From an uncultured Lachnospiraceae bacterium (GTDB lineage: Bacteria > Bacillota > Clostridia > Lachnospirales > Lachnospiraceae): DNA of 12,188 nucleotides. Position 1 is the stretch's first letter. Each line of letters opens with the position of its first letter. Under the pieces are notes generated by a model. The model was given only the letters and a program-made list of their open reading frames with translations. It made no database searches and was not told where the DNA came from. The DNA lies in assembly GCA_910578825.1 (NCBI GenBank), contig CAJTSB010000058.1:1-12188 (forward strand), in the 5' to 3' direction. Of the stretch, positions 1 through 7,487 are shown piece after piece. The translations under genes were made by a program, and so were the position numbers.

Positions 1-1
1 C

Positions 2-3000
2 GATATTGTTGATAAGAAATTTCAAAAAAGATGGTTTTTTGATACGGCAGACGAAGGCAATGAGGATTGCATTGGCCAGGGCAACCACAACCTCTCTGTG
101 GCGGATGCAGATGGGGATGGGTTTGACGAGATCGTCTATGGAGCCTGTACGATTGATCACGATGGGACGATGTTATATTCTAATAAATTCGGGCATGGGG
201 ACGCCCTGCATGTCAGCGATTTTGACCCAGAGCACGAGGGGCTTGAAATCTGGAGCTGTTTTGAGCACACCGGCGGAGCCGCGCTGCGCGACGCAAAGAC
301 AGGCGAAGTGATGTTCCGTGCCGCAGAAGGCCCCTGGGATACCGGACGGTGCGTAGCGGGAAATTTCGTAGCCAGCCATCCGGGAAGCGAATATGCCTAT
401 GTAGGTTCCGGATTGCTGGATTCACAGGGAAATCCGGTGTTAAATGAAGATGGCAAGGAGATTGGCTGGCCGTTTAAATGGTCAATGAATTCTGCCGTAT
501 ACTGGGACGGGGAGCTGGAACGTCAGCAGCTGGACAGAGCGATTGTGGAATGTTATCAGCATGGACGGGAGTTAACAGCAGCAGCGGGATATAATAACGG
601 TACAAAGGGAAATTGCTGTCTGTCTGCCGACCTTTTTGGCGACTGGCGAGAGGAGATTATCTTTCCAGCGGGAGACCGGCTGCGTGTGTACAGCACGACC
701 ATTCCCACCAAATATCGGATTGCCACGCTTATGCATGATACGCAGTATCGCTGTCAGGTGGCGTGTCAGAACGTGGGCTATAACCAGCCGCCGCATACCA
801 GCTTTTTCCTGGGAACCGGGTATCCACTGCCGGAACAGCCGGATATTGAGGAGATAAAGGCTCCGGTAGTAAAACAGAAGACTGCATCCTGGGATTTTGA
901 GATAGAAAAGAATGGTAAAATTCCGGATTCCACAGGTAATGGCAATGAGTTGTCGCTGAACGGTGCGGCAGCAGTCCGGGATAATGCGGCGAAGGAGAGC
1001 GGCATTCTGGTATTGGATGGTTCAGAGGGAGCATATGCCAGTCTGCCGCAGGGATTGTTTGAAAATCTTACAGAAACCACAGTTGAGATGGATGTGCGTG
1101 TGGACAAGGCGCAAGAGAATGCGGCAGCGTTCGCACTGGGCAGTGAAGGATCCTATTTAACGCTTGAAATCACGGATACCACCATAAAAGCGACCATTTG
1201 TAAGGATTCCGTGGAGCAGAAAGCGGAGGGGACGATAGCCTCTTGCCAGGGGAAATGGATGCATCTTACGCTAGTGGTATCTCCGGGCAGCTTGAAGATA
1301 TATAAGGACAGGACGCTTTTGGCGGAGAAAAATGACCTTACCATTTCATTGAAGGATCTGGGACAGGGGATTTCCGCTTGCCTGGGCAAGTCATTTGTAG
1401 CTGGAGGCACCTATTTCCAGGGGATGTTTGACAACGTGGAAGTGTGCAATTATGCGAAAACGGCGGCGGATATTGCTTATACGGAGACGGTTTCCGTGGA
1501 TTACCGCACAAAAGAAGGCGGAAGGATTGAAGGAAGGGCGCAGCAGACTATTTTGAAGGGAAATACGGCAAGCAAGGTTAGAGCCGTTGCAGAAGAAGGA
1601 TGGAGGTTTGTGCGTTGGAGTGATGGCAAAAAGGAGCCGGAGCGTCAGGAAGTTATGCTGGATAAGGATTTTGCAGTTACAGCCATTTTTGGAAGAGAAA
1701 CGGTAGAGTCAAATAGCCTGGTCGCATCTTATGATTTCGAGGCGGTGGACGATATCTGTGTAGAGGATAACACAAAGAATGGTTATCCCATACGGTTACA
1801 TGGAAACGCGCAGATTATTAAGGATGATATTACTGGGAGCAACGTGCTTAATGTGAATGGCAGCAGTGGGACTTTTGGTGAATTTGAAGAGGGCATGTTC
1901 GACCGTCTGGACGAGATGACGGTTCTGATGGACGTAAGGTCTTATATGGGAGCCCGGACGAATTTCTTTACGTTTGCGGTTGGGCAGGATACGGATAAGT
2001 ATTTGTTCTTTAAGCTGGCAGATACCCAGCTTAGGGCTGCGTTGACAAATAAGGGCAACGGCGGCGAGAAGAGCGCGGCAGCAGCGTTGGAAAACAGTTT
2101 GGGGGAATGGACAAAGGTTGCTCTGGTTATTAAGGGGAATAAACTCCTTATATACAGGGATCAGGAGCTTGCCGCCGAGACAGATATTACAGGGGCGACG
2201 GTTTCAGGACTCGGAGAACAGGTGAAGGCTTACCTTGGGAAATCTTTTTATGCGGCGGACGCTTACTTTAACGGTTCGTTTGATAACCTGAAGGTGTACA
2301 ATTACGCTATGACAAAGGAGCAGTTGGACGAGGCGTCTGAAATAGAATATGTCACAGTTCGTTATGAGGTTGAGGAAGCATACGGAAACATACAGGGAGA
2401 AAGTGAGCAGCGAATTAAGAAAGGATCTAAGACACAGGAGGTAGAGGCGGTTCCGAAAGACGGATATCGTTTCGTGCGCTGGAGCGACGGCGTTACGACT
2501 GCCAAAAGGCAGGACACATTTGTAGCGGCAGATAAATCAGTCAAGGCAGTATTTGCGAAAAAAGACGCCAATAAAAATGGTCTGATCGCAGCCTTTGATT
2601 TTGAGGCAGATTACAAGGAATTCGCGGCAGATACAAGTTTGCAGGGAAACCTTTTGGACTACCATGGAGAGGCGCAGGTGAAAGCGGATTCCGATCTTGA
2701 TTCCAGAGTATTGTATTTAAATGGCACGACGGATACCTATGCCAGTTTGCCGCAGGGTTTGTTCGACGGCATGGACAGTTTTACCTTGCGCATGAAAGTA
2801 AAACCGGAGAGTACGGAAGGAAATTTCTTTACATTTACGGTAGGAGCAAGCGACCAGAAGTATCTTTATTTTAAGACAATGGATAAGGCAGTGAAAACGG
2901 TTATTACATCGTCTGGAAGCGGCGAGGAACAGGTTGCGCAGGGCGGTATGGACGCCTGCACGGGCCGGTGGCTGGATATGACAATCGTCGTGGAGCCGGA

Positions 3001-4597
3001 TAGAATGAAACTGTACGAAGGAAAATCCCTGGTTGCGGAAAAGAGTGGTGTAACGGTTCCTGTTTCTGAGCTGGGAGAAGATCTCAGCGCCTTTCTTGGA
3101 AAATCATTTTACGGTTCGGATACCTATTTTAAGGGATGTTTTGACGACATTGAGTTATACAATTATGCCTGGGATTCCAAACAGATAGTGGATGATACAG
3201 GGATCGTGAAAGAAAAGATTGCAGATTTTTCCATGAAAGACGCGCAGGGACTGAAAGGTAAGGGGGCGGTTGCCTCTGTCATGGGAACGGCGAAATTTAT
3301 AGAAGACGAAATGCGTGGAGGAGTCATGTCGTTTGACGGAACAGGTAACTGTTACCTGAAGGTGGCAAAAGAAAACGGCGGCAGCCTGCTTGGGGATGTA
3401 GAGGAGTTTACGGTTTCTTATTACAGCAAGGCGGGGCGTGTCGGCAGCAACTGGACCATGTATGCGGCGGCGGATGAGACGGCTCCGACCGTGAATCAGG
3501 AGAAGTATATTGGCATTATGGACGATACAGATAACCTGAATGTGGAACGCTATTGGAAAGGCAGGGGCGAGGATCCAGCTATGGCTGCGAAGGGAAAAGA
3601 CAGTTGGAAACACGTGGTCGTCGCCTTTCATAAGAACAGGAGCGTCCTGTATGTGGATGGAAAGCAGATGGCTGTAATGGACAGCAATAATAAGATCCAT
3701 GATATTGTAGGAAACGAAGGCATTTTCCAGATTGGAAAGGCGAACTGGGGCAATGGCGAATTCTATCAGGGGCTGCTGTCAGATTATCAGGTGTATAATT
3801 ATGCCATGACTGCGGAGGAGGTGGAACGGTTTGAGGCAACCGGAGAACCGCTGGAGCCGGACGACCCGAAACCGGACGACCCGGAGAAGGAAACGGTGAC
3901 GATTACATACAAAGCGCAGACGGGCGGGATCATTCAGGGAAAGACCAGCCAGACTATCGAAAAAGGCGGAGAAACAGAAACGGTAAAGGCAGTGCCTTTG
4001 AACGGATATGTGTTCGTAAAATGGAGCGATGGCAGCACAAGTGATTTGCGCAGGGATACGAATGTACAGAAGAGTCAGGAAGTGACGGCATTGTTTGCCA
4101 GACAGACGGTAGCTGTCAGCAGGATAAAGCTGAATAAGAAGAAACTTACGCTCGGCGTAAAGGAGAGTTTCACCCTTAAGGCGTTGGTAAGCCCTGCGGC
4201 AGCAGATAAGACGTTAAACTGGAAATCCAGTAATGAAAAAGCCGTCACAGTAAATAAAAACGGCAATGTGAAGGCGAAGAGGACCGGAAAGGTAACGATT
4301 ACGGCTACTGCGCCCAATGGTGTAAAGGCAGTTTGTCGAATCACTGTTAAGAAGGCGCCAAGAAAAATTAAACTCAATGCAAAGAGCAAAATTATAAGAA
4401 AAGGAAAGAGTTTTCAGGTCAGGGTGAGATTACCAAAGGGAACAGCCAGCAACAAGATTACTTACAAGTCCAGTAAGAGAAAGGTGGCGTCGGTATCCTC
4501 TGGAGGAAAGATAAAGGCGTTGCGCAAAGGGAAGGCAACGATTACGGTAACTACTTTTAATAAGAAAAAAGCGAAGATAAATATCACAGTTAGATAA
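2..4597 (+). CDS. Rhamnogalacturonan lyase, PL11-type, multidomain, 5' truncated by window edge
   Basis: This frame is open from the first full codon and has no start in the window, so the N terminus, signal peptide and roughly the first half of the catalytic domain lie upstream; 1531 codons remain. Codons 1-286 (to about nt 860) resemble the end of the PL11 (YesW/YesX) calcium-binding beta-propeller: GNHNLSVADADGDGFDEIVY, a GHGDALHVSDFDP stretch and the closing SFFLGTGYPLP. PL11 enzymes cleave the rhamnogalacturonan-I backbone by beta-elimination. Then come LamG/concanavalin-like domains (about nt 884-1480, 1712-2330, 2582-3200, 3212-3840), WSDG repeats (1487-1696, 2351-2560, 3893-4102), a DDPKPDDP linker (3857-3883) and two BIG2 domains (4115-4351, 4355-4594). 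The tail is rich in Lys and Arg and no LPXTG motif is visible, so any wall contact is probably non-covalent. The family call rests on motif recall; the accessory domains are clear. The product is presumably secreted. Confidence 0.85.
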   Translation, partial: DIVDKKFQKRWFFDTADEGNEDCIGQGNHNLSVADADGDGFDEIVYGACTIDHDGTMLYSNKFGHGDALHVSDFDPEHEGLEIWSCFEHTGGAALRDAKTGEVMFRAAEGPWDTGRCVAGNFVASHPGSEYAYVGSGLLDSQGNPVLNEDGKEIGWPFKWSMNSAVYWDGELERQQLDRAIVECYQHGRELTAAAGYNNGTKGNCCLSADLFGDWREEIIFPAGDRLRVYSTTIPTKYRIATLMHDTQYRCQVACQNVGYNQPPHTSFFLGTGYPLPEQPDIEEIKAPVVKQKTASWDFEIEKNGKIPDSTGNGNELSLNGAAAVRDNAAKESGILVLDGSEGAYASLPQGLFENLTETTVEMDVRVDKAQENAAAFALGSEGSYLTLEITDTTIKATICKDSVEQKAEGTIASCQGKWMHLTLVVSPGSLKIYKDRTLLAEKNDLTISLKDLGQGISACLGKSFVAGGTYFQGMFDNVEVCNYAKTAADIAYTETVSVDYRTKEGGRIEGRAQQTILKGNTASKVRAVAEEGWRFVRWSDGKKEPERQEVMLDKDFAVTAIFGRETVESNSLVASYDFEAVDDICVEDNTKNGYPIRLHGNAQIIKDDITGSNVLNVNGSSGTFGEFEEGMFDRLDEMTVLMDVRSYMGARTNFFTFAVGQDTDKYLFFKLADTQLRAALTNKGNGGEKSAAAALENSLGEWTKVALVIKGNKLLIYRDQELAAETDITGATVSGLGEQVKAYLGKSFYAADAYFNGSFDNLKVYNYAMTKEQLDEASEIEYVTVRYEVEEAYGNIQGESEQRIKKGSKTQEVEAVPKDGYRFVRWSDGVTTAKRQDTFVAADKSVKAVFAKKDANKNGLIAAFDFEADYKEFAADTSLQGNLLDYHGEAQVKADSDLDSRVLYLNGTTDTYASLPQGLFDGMDSFTLRMKVKPESTEGNFFTFTVGASDQKYLYFKTMDKAVKTVITSSGSGEEQVAQGGMDACTGRWLDMTIVVEPDRMKLYEGKSLVAEKSGVTVPVSELGEDLSAFLGKSFYGSDTYFKGCFDDIELYNYAWDSKQIVDDTGIVKEKIADFSMKDAQGLKGKGAVASVMGTAKFIEDEMRGGVMSFDGTGNCYLKVAKENGGSLLGDVEEFTVSYYSKAGRVGSNWTMYAAADETAPTVNQEKYIGIMDDTDNLNVERYWKGRGEDPAMAAKGKDSWKHVVVAFHKNRSVLYVDGKQMAVMDSNNKIHDIVGNEGIFQIGKANWGNGEFYQGLLSDYQVYNYAMTAEEVERFEATGEPLEPDDPKPDDPEKETVTITYKAQTGGIIQGKTSQTIEKGGETETVKAVPLNGYVFVKWSDGSTSDLRRDTNVQKSQEVTALFARQTVAVSRIKLNKKKLTLGVKESFTLKALVSPAAADKTLNWKSSNEKAVTVNKNGNVKAKRTGKVTITATAPNGVKAVCRITVKKAPRKIKLNAKSKIIRKGKSFQVRVRLPKGTASNKITYKSSKRKVASVSSGGKIKALRKGKATITVTTFNKKKAKINITVR
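884..1696 (+). repeat. Protein-level repeat unit A: LamG-like domain plus WSDG repeat
   Basis: This is the first of two nearly identical two-part units inside the lyase. The LamG-like part starts at ASWDFEIEKNG and ends at GMFDNVEVCNYAKT; the second part is an InlB-B-like repeat with GRIEG near its start, FVRWSDG at nt 1607-1627 and a closing VTAIFG. The segment encoding YASLPQGLFE is closely matched, in DNA as well as protein, at nt 2737-2768 in the third LamG domain. That points to duplication within the gene rather than independent acquisition. Confidence 0.8.
1712..2560 (+). repeat. Protein-level repeat unit B: LamG-like domain plus WSDG repeat
   Basis: This second copy of the LamG/WSDG unit begins at NSLVASYDFEA. 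Its LamG part contains GKSFYAADAYFNGSFDNLKV, matching GKSFVAGGTYFQGMFDNVEV of unit A, followed by VYNYAMT. Its WSDG repeat has GNIQG near the start and FVRWSDG at nt 2471-2491, ending VKAVFA. The matching LamG ends (GKSF, FDN, YNYA) show common ancestry of the units. Confidence 0.8.
2582..4102 (+). repeat. Protein-level repeat unit C: two LamG-like domains, acidic linker and WSDG repeat
   Basis: The third LamG-like domain (nt 2582-3200) is a close relative of the first two and carries GKSFYGSDTYFKGCFDDIEL. It is followed directly by a more divergent fourth LamG-like domain (3212-3840; IADFSMKDAQGL to YQVYNYAMTAEEV), not by a WSDG repeat. A short acidic linker contains a 12-base direct repeat, CCGGACGACCCG, at 3857-3868 and 3872-3883. 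The third WSDG repeat follows, with FVKWSDG at 4013-4033. The extra LamG domain breaks the alternating order seen in units A and B. Confidence 0.75.
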
Positions 4598-4637
4598 GCG
4601 CCGTCCCATGCATAAACAGCTCTTTGGCGCAATATAT

Positions 4638-4688
4638 TTTAACAGTTCAGTCATTGCCTGCAAGTCGGGGCAAGGCTGGACTGTTAAA
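4638..4688. terminator. Long stem-loop after the lyase gene (possible terminator)
   Basis: An imperfect inverted repeat begins 40 bases after the lyase stop codon. The outer stem pairs 4638-4652 with 4674-4688 (15 bp, two of them G-U pairs). After one bulged A (4653), 4654-4658 pairs with 4669-4673, leaving a 10-base loop. The position fits transcription termination or mRNA 3'-end protection. No U-run follows immediately; the nearest T-rich run is GATTTTT near 4698-4704. The structure is certain in the sequence, but its role as a terminator is inferred. Confidence 0.4.
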
Positions 4689-4740
4689 GATTAATGGGAT
4701 TTTTGGCATAAGATTTCAGTATGGGTCAAAATTATACAAG

Positions 4741-4760
4741 AAAGGAAACCATGTGATATG
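4741..4760 (+). promoter_or_regulatory. Ribosome binding site with a start-stop codon pair before the peptidase gene
   Basis: AAAGGAAA at 4741-4748 lies nine bases before the chosen ATG (4758). Between them is an out-of-frame ATG at 4751 followed at once by TGA, giving ATGTGATATG. The purine-rich run is therefore close to both possible starts. The downstream ATG is chosen because it opens the 569-codon frame. Whether the minimal start-stop pair affects translation cannot be told from the sequence. Confidence 0.45.
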
Positions 4761-6467
4761 GAAAGTGAAAAATTTGAGAACCTTCTGAACCTTGCGCTGG
4801 ATGCAACCGAGCGTGAGCGGCAAAAATCATTAAATCTTGGCGTAGGTTATGAGCCCGAGACAACACGGTGGGAATTGATTGTCAAATATTCCGGTGATAT
4901 TATGCGGTTATCCCGGGAGAACCCACAAATTCGTGTGGAGGAGCTCAGTAATGAGTATGCCATCTTAAATGTGCCGGAGTCCGCCATGGAGCAGGTGGCA
5001 GACGCAGTGGAAGTGGAATATGTGGAAAAGCCTAAGCGACTGTTTTTTGCAGTGCGGGAGGGTAAGCAGGCATCCTGTATTACACCGCTTCAGAGTGCAA
5101 GATATAATTTGACAGGAAAAGGGGTGATTGTAGCAATTCTTGATTCCGGAATTGATTACAGTCACCCTGATTTTCGCAATGCAGACGGGAGTACACGGAT
5201 TCTGGCTCTCTATGATGAAACGCTGGACAGGGAATTTACGGCGGAGGAAATTAATGCGGCTTTGAATGCGCCGAATGAGCGGGAGAGGTTTCAAATTGTG
5301 CCCAGCCGTGATACTTCCGGACATGGTACGCATGTGGCAGGGATTGCCGCGGGAAATGGGCGTGCCTCCGGCGGCGTAAACCGCGGTGTGGCATATGAGA
5401 GCCCTCTGCTGGTGGTGAAACTGGGAACGGCGCAGCCGGATGGATTTCCCAGGACAACGCAGCTGATGCGTGCGCTGGATTACGTGATCCAAAAGGCATT
5501 GGAATTTCAGATGCCGATGGCGGTAAATATGAGTTTCGGTAATAATTACGGCTCCCACAGCGGCACAGCTTTGCTGGAAAGTTATATCAATGATATGGCA
5601 AATTACTGGAAGACCGTGATTTCTGTTGGTACGGGAAATGAAGGGGCGGCGAAAGGACATACGTCCGGGATTCTGGTAGAAGGGCAGCAGCAGGAGATAG
5701 AGCTTGGCGTGGGGGAGTATGAGACGACGCTGAATCTGCAGGTCTGGAAATCCTATGTAGACCAGTATGATATCCTTCTGGTACATCCTTCCGGCAGGCG
5801 GATCGGACCTATTCGCCAGATTCAGGGACCACAGCGTTTTATACTGGGGCAGACAGAAATTCTGCTCTATTATGGGGAGCCCAGTCCTTACAATTTATAT
5901 CAGGAAATATATATTGATTTTTTGCCGTCATCTTCCTATATTGATTCTGGAATCTGGAGTATTGTTTTGGTGCCGGAGCGGATTATCCGGGGAAATTATG
6001 ATCTCTGGCTGCCGGGGCAGAGCGTGCTCAATCAGGGGACCGGGTTCTTGTATCCGACCGAGGAGACGACGTTGACGATTCCCTCCACAGCAGAAAAAGT
6101 TGTCTCTGTGGCTGCTTATGATGCAAGGTACGACCAGCTTGCTGAATTTTCCGGGCGCGGCTATACCAGGCAGACGAATCAGGTCAAACCGGATTTGGCG
6201 GCTCCGGGCGTATCTATCAACTCCACGGCTCCAGGCGGCGGCTATGCGGTACGCAGTGGGACTTCTATGGCAACGCCTTTTGTTACGGGCAGCGCAGCGC
6301 TTTTGATGCAGTGGGGGATTGTTGAGGAAAACGACCCTTATCTGTATGGCGAGAAAGCCAAGGCCTATTTGCTGCGTGGGGCAAGGCATTTGCCGATTCT
6401 GAAGGAGTATCCGAATCCTTCTCTTGGTTGGGGCGTTCTCTGCCTGCGGGATTCGCTGCCAGACTGA
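4758..6467 (+). CDS. S8 family (subtilisin-like) serine peptidase, Csp-like architecture
   Basis: This is a 569-residue subtilase with all catalytic motifs: Asp129 in VAILDSGIDYSHPDF, His189 in DTSGHGTHVAGIAAG, oxyanion-hole Asn294 in GTGNEG and Ser503 in SGTSMATPFVTG. Residues 1 to about 105 form a prodomain-like segment (WELIVKYSG to VEYVEKPKRLFF). Between Asn294 and the Ser motif, about residues 305-440, lies a beta-rich insertion resembling the jellyroll of clostridial Csp proteases. There is no hydrophobic signal peptide and no membrane segment. In clostridia such proteins include the Csp spore-germination proteases, which activate the cortex hydrolase SleC; Lachnospiraceae carry many paralogues of unknown substrate. 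No sleC or germination gene is present here, so a Csp role is only possible. It lies 160 bases after the lyase gene and is probably independent of it functionally. The fold and active-site assignment are secure. Confidence 0.93.
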   Translation: MESEKFENLLNLALDATERERQKSLNLGVGYEPETTRWELIVKYSGDIMRLSRENPQIRVEELSNEYAILNVPESAMEQVADAVEVEYVEKPKRLFFAVREGKQASCITPLQSARYNLTGKGVIVAILDSGIDYSHPDFRNADGSTRILALYDETLDREFTAEEINAALNAPNERERFQIVPSRDTSGHGTHVAGIAAGNGRASGGVNRGVAYESPLLVVKLGTAQPDGFPRTTQLMRALDYVIQKALEFQMPMAVNMSFGNNYGSHSGTALLESYINDMANYWKTVISVGTGNEGAAKGHTSGILVEGQQQEIELGVGEYETTLNLQVWKSYVDQYDILLVHPSGRRIGPIRQIQGPQRFILGQTEILLYYGEPSPYNLYQEIYIDFLPSSSYIDSGIWSIVLVPERIIRGNYDLWLPGQSVLNQGTGFLYPTEETTLTIPSTAEKVVSVAAYDARYDQLAEFSGRGYTRQTNQVKPDLAAPGVSINSTAPGGGYAVRSGTSMATPFVTGSAALLMQWGIVEENDPYLYGEKAKAYLLRGARHLPILKEYPNPSLGWGVLCLRDSLPD

Positions 6468-6585
6468 AAATGAAAAGATTTTAGCGTAATGAATGAAACC
6501 AGATAAGGATAAAATATACAAAAAAGTTTTTTCTTTCATATCGAACGAATTTTAATGTTACTGGATCTCATTTTGTATGATTTTA

Positions 6586-6614
6586 TTGATTTTATCGCAA
6601 AAATCGCATATAAT
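6586..6614 (+). promoter_or_regulatory. Promoter of the toxin-antitoxin pair
   Basis: The -35 box TTGATT (6586-6591) and a perfect -10 box TATAAT (6609-6614) are separated by exactly 17 bases. The spacer holds a direct repeat of ATCGCA at 6594-6599 and 6603-6608, the second copy abutting the -10. Transcription would start near 6621, giving a leader of about 72 bases. The repeat and the near-palindrome CCGTGCTAGCGCGG at 6637-6650 are candidate autoregulatory sites, as Phd-family antitoxins normally repress their own promoter. Confidence 0.7.
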
Positions 6615-6692
6615 AAAAACAACTCAAGTCAAATATCCGTGCTAGCGCGGCTGCCTGGTTCATTGCTCGCGGGAATAAAAGGAGGATTCGTC

Positions 6693-6920
6693 ATGGTTGT
6701 TACAGCAACAGAATTTAAAGCTAATTTCGGAAAGTATCTTGAATTAATTACCAAGGAAGATATCTTTATTACTCGTAATGGAAAAACAGTCGCTAAAGTA
6801 GTAAATCCACAAGTTTCTGCTGTGGATACTCTGCGTGGGATGCTTGGCGGTATTTCCTCTGGTATAGATATGGATTCCTTACGAGAGGAGCGTTTGTTAA
6901 AATATGAAAATAATGTGTGA
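6693..6920 (+). CDS. Phd/YefM family antitoxin
   Basis: This 75-residue protein opens with VTATEFKANFGKYLELITKE and continues IFITRNGKTVAKVV, the usual N-terminal DNA-binding and dimerisation half of Phd/YefM antitoxins. The C-terminal half (LRGMLGGISSGIDMDSLREERLLKYE) would wrap the toxin. The frame is open further upstream to 6555, but ATG 6693 is chosen because a strong AAAAGGAGG (6677-6685) lies seven bases before it and the Phd domain begins there. The last 17 bases overlap the toxin gene, implying translational coupling. By family knowledge it neutralises the toxin and represses the shared promoter. The surrounding DNA is AT-richer than the neighbouring genes, consistent with a mobile module. 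Confidence 0.9.
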   Translation: MVVTATEFKANFGKYLELITKEDIFITRNGKTVAKVVNPQVSAVDTLRGMLGGISSGIDMDSLREERLLKYENNV

Positions 6921-7317
6921 TACGAACGTAATTTTTGATGTATTATTGGAAAGAGAACCTTTTGTAGAGGATTCTTACAAGATTCTGAAACTTTGTGAAG
7001 AACATAAAATAGACGGTTTTGTATCAGCATCTTCAGTTACCGACATCTTCTATCTTGTAAGAAAATATACTCATAGCACAGAACAGGCATATAAGGCAGT
7101 TGGAAAACTTTTGGAAATTGTCAAGGTGTGCAGCGTTACGAATAATGAGGTTCTTATTGCATTTCAGAAAAAGGCAAAGGATTTTGAGGATTGTCTTGTT
7201 GCTACTTGTGCCAAATCTATACATTGCGATTTTATTGTTACCCGAAACAAAAGAGACTTTGAAGGCTTTGGTATTCCTGTGCTTACCCCGACTGAAATTC
7301 TTTTGAAAATCATATAA
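6904..7317 (+). CDS. PIN-domain toxin, VapC-like putative ribonuclease
   Basis: This 137-residue PIN-domain protein has the acidic residues expected for a metal-dependent RNase: Asp6 in MKIMCDTNVIFDVLLER, Asp47 in SSVTDIFYLV, Asp96 in KDFEDCLVATCA and Asp118 in TRNKRDF. The length and motif order are normal, so the toxin looks intact. Its partner is the Phd-type antitoxin immediately upstream. AGAGGAG at 6884-6890, inside the antitoxin gene, lies 13 bases before ATG 6904. A second in-frame ATG at 6913 would also leave the domain whole, but it is 22 bases from that site. Related toxins cut tRNA or rRNA; the target here cannot be inferred. Confidence 0.9.
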   Translation: MKIMCDTNVIFDVLLEREPFVEDSYKILKLCEEHKIDGFVSASSVTDIFYLVRKYTHSTEQAYKAVGKLLEIVKVCSVTNNEVLIAFQKKAKDFEDCLVATCAKSIHCDFIVTRNKRDFEGFGIPVLTPTEILLKII

Positions 7318-7456
7318 TGCACGTTTTATGGGAAATTTTTTATTTCCTAACTGTAGAATGGGATTATGGCTGACATAATCTGATGCCCCAAGAAATGGAA
7401 GAACTGTTCCAGAACATATGCAGAACAAAACATCCAGCTAACTACACATTTTTCTT

Positions 7457-7487
7457 AGTAACCGTTTCCGAGCCGGAAACGGTTACT
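7457..7487. terminator. Perfect 14-bp hairpin between convergent genes (possible bidirectional terminator)
   Basis: AGTAACCGTTTCCG (7457-7470) is perfectly complementary to CGGAAACGGTTACT (7474-7487) around a three-base AGC loop. It lies between the toxin gene and the convergent DUF3784 gene and includes the last bases of the latter (its stop codon is at 7485-7483). Its position suits termination from both sides. However, neither strand has a U-run right after the stem: the T-rich run (TTTTTCTT) precedes it on the plus strand. The structure is certain; the function is not. Confidence 0.45.

Noticed and set aside
4598..4630. GCGCC/GGCGC hairpin directly after the lyase stop codon
   Set aside because: Five base pairs around a 23-base loop is too weak; the stem-loop at 4638-4688 is far stronger.
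4965..5786. Long minus-strand open frame (273 codons) opposite the peptidase gene
   Set aside because: It lies wholly within a gene with an intact catalytic triad, and its product is rich in Arg, His and Cys with no recognisable domain: an antisense shadow.
6520..6532. A6-G-T6 run after the peptidase gene as a terminator
   Set aside because: There is no loop-forming GC stem; the run can pair only as weak A-T with no space for a loop.
6555..6692. Upstream extension of the antitoxin frame starting at ATG 6555
   Set aside because: The extension covers the -35 and -10 boxes and has no family similarity; a strong AAAAGGAGG precedes the internal ATG 6693, where the Phd domain begins.
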